From positions 1 through 16,851 of the forward strand of contig JBFWRS010000062.1 of the NCBI GenBank assembly GCA_050248795.1: DNA of 16,851 bases, in the 5' to 3' direction. The stretch is from CAZTDU01 sp050248795. GTDB lineage: Bacteria > Pseudomonadota > Gammaproteobacteria > Burkholderiales > SG8-39. The first letter of the stretch is position 1; every line of letters begins with the position of its first letter. The translations under genes and the position numbers were made by a program. The notes beneath the pieces are model-generated. The model worked only from the letters and a program-made list of their open reading frames with translations, searched no databases and was not told the origin of the DNA. Below are positions 1 through 6,353 of this stretch, piece after piece.

Positions 1-1764
1 ATGGCCAAAAGGCGCGTCGGCCTCGGGTTTACGGGCCTGGGCGACGCGCTGAACATGCTGCGCCTGCGCTACGACCCGGCGGTGGCGCGCGCGATGGCGT
101 CGCGCATCGCGGAAGCGATGCGCGACGAAGCCTATCGCGCCTCGGTGGAACTCGCGCGCGAGCGCGGTGCGTTCCCGCTGTTCAACGCCGACCTGTACCT
201 GTCCGGCACCAGCTTCGCCACGCGCCTGCCGGAGGACGTCAAGGCCGCGATCCGCAAGCACGGGCTGAGGAACAGCCACCTCCTGTCCATCGCGCCCACC
301 GGCACCATCAGCCTCGCCTTCGCGGACAACGCCTCGAACGGCATCGAGCCGCCGTTCTCGTGGGTCTACACGCGCAAGAAGCGCATGGCCGACGGCACGC
401 TGAAGGAGTTCCCGGTCGAGGACCACGCCTGGCGGCGCTACAAGGCAGCAGGAGGCGACGTGAAGAACCTGCCGCCCTGGTTCGTCACCGCGCTCGAACT
501 CTCTGCCAAGGCGCACGAACAGATGGTGGCTGCGGTGGCGCCATACATCGACACCAGCATCTCGAAGACGGTGAACGTGCCCGAGGACTACCTCTACGAG
601 GACTTCCAGGACCTGTACTTCGCGGCGTGGAAGTCCGGCCTCAAGGGACTGGCGACCTACCGGCCGAACAAGGTGCTGGGCGCAGTCCTGTCGGTGGACA
701 AGGCAGCCGAGAAGCCGCAGGACTTCCGCGACGACGACCGCAACAGGCGGCTGCGCATCAAGTCGGTGCCGGCCCCGGTGCTCGCGTCGCTGCGCTGGCC
801 GGGCCGGCCGCACCTGTCCGAAGGCAATCCGTCATGGACGTACATGATCGAGCATCCGCACGGCGCATTCGCGGTGTTCGTCGGCCACGTCGAGAACGGC
901 AGGAGGTTTCCTTTCGAGGTCTGGGTCAATGGCAGCGAGCAGCCGCGCGGCATAGGCGCGCTCGCCAAGACGCTGTCCATGGACATGCGCGCGAACGACC
1001 CGGGCTGGCTGGCGATGAAGCTGGAGACGCTGGCCAAGGCCGGCGGCGACGAGCCCTTCGACATGCCCTTCCCGCCGAACGGCGAGCTGCACCGCATGCC
1101 CTCTATCGTGTCAGCGTTCGCGCAGGTGGTGAAGTACCGCGTCGAGCAGCTCGGCATCGATGCCGGCGCGGCGACGCCGGTGGTGGACGCGATGTTCAGC
1201 CTGAAGGAGCCCAAGACCGGCACCGACGGCACCATGTCGTGGACGGTGGACGTGCTGAACCCGCGCACCGGCGACGATTTCGTCCTCGGCCTGAAGGAAA
1301 TCGCCCTGCCCGACGGCACGACGCGGCCGTACTCCATGTGGCTGTCGGGCGAGTACCCGCGCGCGCTCGACGGCCTGTGCAAGATCCTGTCGCTGGACAT
1401 GCGGGTGCTCGACCCGGCGTGGATCGGCATGAAGCTCAGGAAGCTGTACGACTTTCCCGAGCCGCTCGGCGACTTCATGGCATTCGTGCCTGGCGCGAAG
1501 AAGCAGGCAACGTTTCCGTCCACCGTCGCCTACGTGGCGCGCCTGATCGCGCACCGCTACGAGATGCTCGGCATCTTCGGCGGCGACGGCCTGCCGGTGG
1601 TGCAGATGGGCATCCTGGATGCGCCTGCCGCCAGGGGCGCGAAGCCCGGCGTGAACGCGGTAATGGCCGGCACGCGCTGCCCGGAATGCGGCAACCTGAC
1701 GATGATCCGCAAGGACGGCTGCGACTGGTGCACTGCCTGCGGCTACACGGGGGTCTGCGGCTAA
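1..1764 (+). CDS. nrdJ: Adenosylcobalamin-dependent (class II) ribonucleotide reductase, C-terminal part (partial at left edge)
   Basis: This enzyme reduces ribonucleotides to deoxyribonucleotides in the cytosol, using a radical generated from adenosylcobalamin, so it needs neither oxygen nor a separate radical subunit. The frame is open from base 1 to the TAA at 1762-1764. The ATG at base 1 is almost certainly an internal methionine, because the protein begins mid-domain (RRVGLGFTGLGDAL at residues 4-17, a conserved reductase segment). Residues 96-117 hold the APTGTIS loop and NGIEPP motif of the catalytic barrel. Residues about 182-228 (DTSISKTVN, then GLKGLATYRP) close the barrel. Two TSCPD-like modules follow (about 276-386 and 411-525), then a cysteine-rich tail with C560, C563, C574, C577, C580 and C586. 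Family members of this layout are, from memory, about 950 residues, so some 350 are missing, including the thiyl-radical cysteine and the substrate-reducing pair. The class II assignment rests on the PTGTIS loop, the TSCPD modules and the tail. Confidence 0.9.
   Translation: MAKRRVGLGFTGLGDALNMLRLRYDPAVARAMASRIAEAMRDEAYRASVELARERGAFPLFNADLYLSGTSFATRLPEDVKAAIRKHGLRNSHLLSIAPTGTISLAFADNASNGIEPPFSWVYTRKKRMADGTLKEFPVEDHAWRRYKAAGGDVKNLPPWFVTALELSAKAHEQMVAAVAPYIDTSISKTVNVPEDYLYEDFQDLYFAAWKSGLKGLATYRPNKVLGAVLSVDKAAEKPQDFRDDDRNRRLRIKSVPAPVLASLRWPGRPHLSEGNPSWTYMIEHPHGAFAVFVGHVENGRRFPFEVWVNGSEQPRGIGALAKTLSMDMRANDPGWLAMKLETLAKAGGDEPFDMPFPPNGELHRMPSIVSAFAQVVKYRVEQLGIDAGAATPVVDAMFSLKEPKTGTDGTMSWTVDVLNPRTGDDFVLGLKEIALPDGTTRPYSMWLSGEYPRALDGLCKILSLDMRVLDPAWIGMKLRKLYDFPEPLGDFMAFVPGAKKQATFPSTVAYVARLIAHRYEMLGIFGGDGLPVVQMGILDAPAARGAKPGVNAVMAGTRCPECGNLTMIRKDGCDWCTACGYTGVCG
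826..1575 (+). repeat. Tandem duplication of a TSCPD-like module inside the ribonucleotide reductase
   Basis: Two diverged copies of one module of about 110 residues sit side by side in the protein. Copy 1 covers residues about 276-386 (nt 826-1158) and copy 2 residues about 411-525 (nt 1231-1575). The clearest matching blocks are PSWTYMI with MSWTVDV, FEVWVNGSEQPR with YSMWLSGEYPR, and LAKTLSMDMRANDPGWLAMKL with LCKILSLDMRVLDPAWIGMKL. The last block is VVKYRVEQLGI with LIAHRYEMLGI. The second copy has an extra cysteine (C460) where the first has alanine (A322). TSCPD domains are known C-terminal to the catalytic barrel in class II reductases. That both copies belong to that family is my reading by eye. 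Confidence 0.8.
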
Positions 1765-1783
1765 GTTCGCCGGGTTCGCCGGA
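1765..1783 (+). repeat. Tandem 9-bp repeat filling the reductase-hydrolase spacer
   Basis: The 19-bp spacer between the TAA of the reductase and the TTG of the hydrolase is GTTCGCCGG at 1765-1773, an exact second copy at 1774-1782, and one A. The unit is a multiple of three and in no coding frame that matters, so gain or loss of a unit would only change the spacing to the hydrolase start. It contains no clear Shine-Dalgarno sequence; CCGGA just before the start codon is too close to serve. Confidence 0.85.
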
Positions 1784-2827
1784 TTGGACACCCTGACCCA
1801 CGCGCTGTCCGGCGCCCTGTCGGCGCGGGCCAGCGTTCCGCGTGATGCGCCGCCACGCTCGATCCCGCGGCGCGTAGCCGCCGGATTCCTCGCCTGCGCT
1901 GCGCCGGACCTGGACTTCGTCGTCGCCTGGCTGGGTCCGGTCGCGTACCTCGAGCACCACCGCGGCATCACGCATTCGGTGCTGATGATCCCGCTGTGGG
2001 CATTCGCGCTGTCCTGGCTCCTCGCCATGCTGCTGCGCGAGCCGCGCGGCTGGCGCGCGCTGTACGGCGTTTGCGCGCTGGCACTGGCGATGCACATCGC
2101 CGGCGACCTCATCACCAGCTTCGGCACCATGGTGTTCGCGCCGCTGTCGAACTGGCGCGCCGGGATCGGCACCACGTTCATCATCGACCTGTGGTTCAGC
2201 GGCATCATCGTCGCGGGCCTGATCGTCTCGGCCGTGCTCTACCGCTCGCGCGCACCCGCGCTCATCGCGCTGGCCGTCCTGTGCGGCTATGTCGCGTTCC
2301 AAGCCGTGCTGAAGGAACGCGCGCTCGATTTCGGCCGCGAACTGGTGGCGCGCCACGGCCTCGGCGGCGCCACCATCACCGCGCAGCCGCGCCCGGTGTC
2401 GCCGTTCAACTGGACGGTGTTCGTGAGCGACGAAACCACGCACCGTTTCGCCCACGTCAACCTGGTGCGCGAGGAGCCTCGCGTGCTCGCACCGGACGCG
2501 GGCTTCGTGGCCAGGCTGGATGCCGCATACCAGCCGCTCGCCCGCGCGCAGTGGCACGAGCGCCCGCGCTACGGCGCGCGCGCCACCGAGCCGCTGGCGC
2601 GCGAGGCCTGGTCCGCGCCTTCGCTGCAGTTCTTTCGCTGGTTCGCCGACCTGCCGGCCCTCGATGAGGTAACCGCGGGCCCGGACTGCGCGTGGTTCAA
2701 GGACCTGCGCTTCCTCACGCCGGGGCGCGACTACGTGCCGTTTCGCTACGGCGCCTGCCGCGACGCGGCCGGCGGCTGGCGCGCCTGGCAGCGCACGCCG
2801 ACGGGTCAGGTGCTGCTGCAGCCGTAG
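1784..2827 (+). CDS. Membrane-bound metal-dependent hydrolase of the YdjM/DUF457 family
   Basis: The 347-residue product starts MDTLTHALSGAL, the usual opening of this family, which supports the TTG at 1784 although its ribosome-binding site is poor. Conserved polar residues lie in or beside hydrophobic segments in the first 140 residues: H6, PDLD at 41-44, HHRGITHS at 58-65, H104, D108 and D135. They look like a metal site facing the membrane. Four or five membrane segments can be seen between residues about 31 and 175. The remaining 170 residues are mostly soluble, with a W/F-rich stretch (residues 280-335). Relatives in E. coli (YdjM) are annotated as LexA-regulated inner-membrane proteins, but the substrate is unknown. 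The gene follows the reductase after 19 bp in the same direction and may be co-transcribed. The family is fairly sure; the function is not. Confidence 0.82.
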   Translation: MDTLTHALSGALSARASVPRDAPPRSIPRRVAAGFLACAAPDLDFVVAWLGPVAYLEHHRGITHSVLMIPLWAFALSWLLAMLLREPRGWRALYGVCALALAMHIAGDLITSFGTMVFAPLSNWRAGIGTTFIIDLWFSGIIVAGLIVSAVLYRSRAPALIALAVLCGYVAFQAVLKERALDFGRELVARHGLGGATITAQPRPVSPFNWTVFVSDETTHRFAHVNLVREEPRVLAPDAGFVARLDAAYQPLARAQWHERPRYGARATEPLAREAWSAPSLQFFRWFADLPALDEVTAGPDCAWFKDLRFLTPGRDYVPFRYGACRDAAGGWRAWQRTPTGQVLLQP

Positions 2828-2829
2828 CG

Positions 2830-2843
2830 GCCGCCTGCGCGGC
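2830..2843. terminator. Possible weak bidirectional terminator hairpin between convergent genes
   Basis: GCCGC at 2830-2834 pairs perfectly with GCGGC at 2839-2843 around a CTGC loop, and one more G-T pair is possible outside. It sits in the 16-bp gap between the stop codons of the hydrolase (+) and the NUDIX gene (-), where a shared terminator would be expected. The stem is short and there is no T-run on either strand, so it may be only a GC-rich coincidence. Confidence 0.25.
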
Positions 2844-3380
2844 TCAGGACTCGAAGAACTTCAGCCACAGCAGGCCGGCCACCGACTTGGCGTCGGTGAT
2901 GCGGCCGTCGCGCACCATGGCCAGCGCCTCCGCCATCGGCACCCGCATCACTTCCAGGAACTCCCCGGCGTCCAGGCACTGGCCCTCGTGGCGCAGCCCC
3001 TTCGCCAGCCACAGTTCTATCGCCTCGTTGGTGTACGCGATCGAGGTGTGAATCACCGTCAGCCGGGTCCATTCGGCGGCGACGTAGCCGGTCTCCTCGC
3101 GCAGCTCGCGCCTGGCGGTCTCCAGGTGCGGCTCGCCGGGCTCCAGCTTGCCCGCCGGCAGCTCGATGAACTCCCTGCGGTGGGGATAGCGGTACTGCCG
3201 CTCGAGCAGCACCGAGCCATCGTCGAACAGCGGCAGCACCATCACCGCGCCCGGGTGGCGGATGTACTCGCGCGCGCCGATGCTGCCGTCGGGCAGCCTG
3301 ACGACGTCGCGCTGCACCTTGAGCAGCCTGCCGCTGTAGACCTCCTCGCCCGAGACGAAGGTCTCGGTCAGCTTCTGCAC
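2844..3380 (-). CDS. NUDIX hydrolase, ADP-ribose pyrophosphatase type
   Basis: The 178-residue product carries a complete Nudix box at residues 77-99: G77, E83, the R91-E92-L93 core, E95-E96 and G98, matching GX5EX7REUXEEXGU. These glutamates bind the catalytic magnesium ions. The surrounding sequence (HPGAVMVLPL at 42-51, ERQYRYPHRREFIELPAGKLE at 60-80, TDAKSVAGLLWLKF near the C-terminus) is typical of NudF-like enzymes that split ADP-ribose into AMP and ribose 5-phosphate. Exact substrate preference cannot be read from the sequence. It starts with GTG at 3378-3380, 4 bp after nuoN, with GGAG some 13 bases upstream inside the end of nuoN, so it is the last gene of the nuo operon. Such NUDIX genes follow nuoN in many betaproteobacteria. 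A role in clearing breakdown products of NAD(H) is inference. Confidence 0.9.
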   Translation of the reverse strand: MQKLTETFVSGEEVYSGRLLKVQRDVVRLPDGSIGAREYIRHPGAVMVLPLFDDGSVLLERQYRYPHRREFIELPAGKLEPGEPHLETARRELREETGYVAAEWTRLTVIHTSIAYTNEAIELWLAKGLRHEGQCLDAGEFLEVMRVPMAEALAMVRDGRITDAKSVAGLLWLKFFES

Positions 3381-3384
3381 GGCG

Positions 3385-4872
3385 TCACAGGCTCCGGATG
3401 GCGACGTAGCAAAGCCCCATCAAGGGCTGCGGGAACACGCCCAGCGCGAGCATCGCCAGCCCGTTGGCGCTGAGCAGCAGGCTTGCATCGGCCTGGCCGG
3501 GGGCGCGGGTCGCGTCCTTCGGTTCGTCGAAGTACATGAGCTTCACCACGCGCAGGTAGTAGAAGGCGCCGACGAGCGACAGCACCACCGCGACCACGGC
3601 CAGCCACAGCCAGCCGCCCGCGACCGCGGCCTGCAGTACCGCGAACTTCGCATAGAAACCCGCGGTGGGCGGCACGCCGGCAAGCGAGAACATCAGCACC
3701 AGCATCAGGAACGCCTGCCAGGGATTGCGCCGGTTCAGGCCCTTGAGGTCTTCCAGGTTCTCGCACTCGAAGCCCTTCTGCGACAGGTAGAGCAGCATGC
3801 CGAAGGCGCCGAGCGACATCAGCACGTAGACGATGGTGTAGAACATCGCCGCGGCGTAGGCGTCGCCCGCGTTAAGCCAGTTGCCGCCGACGACCCCGGA
3901 CAGCAGCCCGAGCAGCATGAAGCCCATGTGCGCGATGGTCGAATATGCCAGCATGCGCTTCAGGTTGGTCTGCGCGATCGCGGCGATGTTGCCGATCGCC
4001 ATGGACAGCACGGCGAGGATGGCGAGCATCGGCTGCCAGTCGATGGCGAGGTCGAGCAGCCCGTTGACGAGCAGGCGGATCGCCATCGCGAACGCGGCAA
4101 GCTTGGGCGCGGTGCCGATCACCAGCGTCACCGCGGTGGGCGCGCCGTGATAGACGTCCGGGATCCACATGTGGAACGGCACCACGCCGAGCTTGAACGC
4201 GACGCCGCAGACCACGAATACCAGCCCGAAGACGAGGAACGTGTGCTCCGAGGTGCTGGCCCTGAGCGTGCCGACCTTCTTCGCCACCTCGGTGAGTTCG
4301 AGCGTGCCGGTGGCACCGTAGATCATCGACATGCCGTAGAGGAGCAGCCCCGAGGCGAGCGCGCCCAGCACGAAGTACTTCATCGCCGCCTCGGTGGACA
4401 CCGCCGAGTCCCTGTTCAGCGCCACCAGCGAGTACAGGCACAGCGACAGCAGCTCCAGCCCCAGGTAGACGCTCAGGAAGCTGTTCGCGCTCATCATGAT
4501 CATCATGCCGAGCAGCGCAAAGAGCAGCAGCGCGAAGTACTCGCCGCGCAGCAGGCCGCGGTCGAGCAGGTACTGCCGCGAATAGACCAGCGCCGCCGAC
4601 ACGGAGATGTAGGCCACCAGTTTCAGCACGTGCGACATGACGTCGGCGACGAACAGCCCCGAGAAGGTGTACAGCAGCGCGCCGCCGGTGACGACCATGA
4701 CGTAGAAGGTCAGGGCCGCGCAGCCGGCGAGGATCGCCTGCGCCAGCGCCAGCGTGACGCCGCGGCGCTCGGACTTCACGAACAGGTCGGCGATCAGCAG
4801 CACGCACGCGCCTGCGAGCAGGAAGATCTCCGGCAGCGCGGGGAAGAAATCCGGTGATTCGAAGGGCTTCAT
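3385..4872 (-). CDS. nuoN: NADH-quinone oxidoreductase subunit N (antiporter-like membrane subunit)
   Basis: NuoN is one of the three large proton-channel subunits in the membrane arm of complex I. The 495-residue product is hydrophobic throughout, about fourteen membrane helices. The channel residues are in place: E140 in LGLELLSLCLYSL, K165 in AAMKYF, K227 in FKLGVVPFHMWIPDVYHG, K257 in GTAPKLAAF and K409 in GFYAKF. They appear equivalent to E. coli E133, K158, K217, K247 and K395. The ANLKRMLAY-like stretch (QTNLKRMLAYSTIAHMGF, 301-318) is the usual conserved helix-loop motif. The start ATG at 4870-4872 overlaps the nuoM stop as ATGA. The downstream NUDIX gene begins 4 bp later. Length and motifs are normal. 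Confidence 0.97.
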   Translation of the reverse strand: MKPFESPDFFPALPEIFLLAGACVLLIADLFVKSERRGVTLALAQAILAGCAALTFYVMVVTGGALLYTFSGLFVADVMSHVLKLVAYISVSAALVYSRQYLLDRGLLRGEYFALLLFALLGMMIMMSANSFLSVYLGLELLSLCLYSLVALNRDSAVSTEAAMKYFVLGALASGLLLYGMSMIYGATGTLELTEVAKKVGTLRASTSEHTFLVFGLVFVVCGVAFKLGVVPFHMWIPDVYHGAPTAVTLVIGTAPKLAAFAMAIRLLVNGLLDLAIDWQPMLAILAVLSMAIGNIAAIAQTNLKRMLAYSTIAHMGFMLLGLLSGVVGGNWLNAGDAYAAAMFYTIVYVLMSLGAFGMLLYLSQKGFECENLEDLKGLNRRNPWQAFLMLVLMFSLAGVPPTAGFYAKFAVLQAAVAGGWLWLAVVAVVLSLVGAFYYLRVVKLMYFDEPKDATRAPGQADASLLLSANGLAMLALGVFPQPLMGLCYVAIRSL

Positions 4873-6350
4873 GTCTTCGGCAGCGCCACGTGCCGCAGCA
4901 GCTCGTTCACCGAGGAATGCATGACCTCGGCGAAGGGCTGCGGGAAGATGCCCATGAAGAGCACCGCCGCCGCGAGCAGCCCCAGCACCAGCAGCTCGCG
5001 GGAATCAAGGTCCTTCAGCGCGGCGACATGGTCGTTCGCGACCGCGCCGAAGATCACGCGCTTGTACATCCACAGCGTGTAGGCCGCGCCGAACACCAGC
5101 GTCGTCGCGGCCAGGAACGCGATCCAGAAACCGGCCTTCATCGCGCCCATGATCACCATGAACTCGCCGACGAAGCCGCTGGTGCCCGGCAGTCCGCAGT
5201 TGGCCATCGCGAAGAGCATCATCAGCGCGGCGAACCTGGGCATGGTGTTCACCACGCCGCCGTAGTCGGCGATGTTCCGGGAATGCATGCGGTCGTACAT
5301 CACGCCGACGCAGAGGAACATCGCCGCGGAGATGAAGCCGTGCGAGATCATCTGGATCAGCGCGCCTTCGATGCCCCAGGAATTGAAGATGAAGAAGCCC
5401 AGCGTGACGAAACCCATGTGCGAGATCGACGAGTAGGCAATCAGCTTTTTCATGTCGGTCTGCACCAGCGCCACCAGGCCGATGTAGACCACGGCGACCA
5501 GCGACAGCGCGATCATCAGCCAGGCGAGCTCGCGGCTGGCGTCGGGCAGGATCGGCAGGGAAAAGCGGATGAAGCCGTAGGCGCCGAGCTTCAGCATGAT
5601 TGCCGCCAGCACCACCGAACCGCCGGTAGGTGCCTCGACGTGGGCGTCGGGAAGCCAGGTGTGGACCGGCCACATCGGCACCTTGACCGCGAAGGCGAGC
5701 AGGAAACCAAAGAACAGCCACATCTGCGCCGCCAGCGGAATCGGCAGCGCGTGCCAGTCGAGCACGGCGAAGCTGCCGCCGGACTTGTTGTACAGGTACA
5801 GCAGCGCGACCAGCATCAGCAGCGACCCGGCAAGCGTGTAGAGAAAGAACTTGAGCGCCGCGTAGACCCGGTTGGGCCCTCCCCAGACGCCGATGATGAT
5901 GAACATCGGGATCAGCGTGGCCTCGAAGAAGACGTAGAACAGCACGCCGTCAAGCGCCGAGAAGACGCCGTTCATGATCCCCGACAGGAACAGGAACGCC
6001 GCGAGGTACTGCCCGACCCTCTTCTGGATCACCGCCCAGCCCGCGATCACCACCAGCACGGTGATGAAGCTGTTGAGCAGGATGAACAGCACCGAGATGC
6101 CGTCTACGCCGAGGTGGTAGTGGATGTTGTACTGGCGGATCCACGCCAGCCGCTCGGTGAACTGCATGCCGGCGAGCTGGGTGTCGAAGTTCAGGTACAG
6201 CGGGATCGTCACCAGGAATCCGGCAATCGCGCCGACCAGCGCGATCGCGCGCTGCATCGGCGCCGAGCGGTCGTCGCCGGCGCCGAGCACCAGCAGGCCG
6301 GCGGCCACGGGCAGCCAGATCGCGAGCGACAGGAGCGGCGGATGTTCCAT
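4869..6350 (-). CDS. nuoM: NADH-quinone oxidoreductase subunit M (antiporter-like membrane subunit)
   Basis: NuoM is the middle antiporter-like proton channel of the complex I membrane arm. The 493-residue protein shows E143 in VFFEATLIPMF, K223 in AVKVPMWPVHTWLPDAHVEA, K254 in MLKLGAYGF and E396 in GFVGEFM. These are the ion-path residues known as E144, K234, K265 and E407 in E. coli. The conserved stretch from QTDMKKLIAYSSISHMGF (297-314) is also present. It begins with ATG at 6348-6350, 3 bp after the nuoL stop, with only a weak AAGG some 11 bases upstream. It ends in a 4-bp overlap with nuoN. Nothing is unusual in length or motifs. Confidence 0.97.
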   Translation of the reverse strand: MEHPPLLSLAIWLPVAAGLLVLGAGDDRSAPMQRAIALVGAIAGFLVTIPLYLNFDTQLAGMQFTERLAWIRQYNIHYHLGVDGISVLFILLNSFITVLVVIAGWAVIQKRVGQYLAAFLFLSGIMNGVFSALDGVLFYVFFEATLIPMFIIIGVWGGPNRVYAALKFFLYTLAGSLLMLVALLYLYNKSGGSFAVLDWHALPIPLAAQMWLFFGFLLAFAVKVPMWPVHTWLPDAHVEAPTGGSVVLAAIMLKLGAYGFIRFSLPILPDASRELAWLMIALSLVAVVYIGLVALVQTDMKKLIAYSSISHMGFVTLGFFIFNSWGIEGALIQMISHGFISAAMFLCVGVMYDRMHSRNIADYGGVVNTMPRFAALMMLFAMANCGLPGTSGFVGEFMVIMGAMKAGFWIAFLAATTLVFGAAYTLWMYKRVIFGAVANDHVAALKDLDSRELLVLGLLAAAVLFMGIFPQPFAEVMHSSVNELLRHVALPKT

Positions 6351-6353
6351 CGC

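Noticed and set aside
1..3. ATG at base 1 as a genuine start of a short reductase
   Set aside because: The protein begins in the middle of the catalytic barrel. The coincidence of an ATG with the window edge does not make it a start.
360..1796. Second + strand open frame overlapping the ribonucleotide reductase
   Set aside because: It is a frame-shifted shadow, Arg/Ala-rich, without motifs, while the main frame has clear family signatures.
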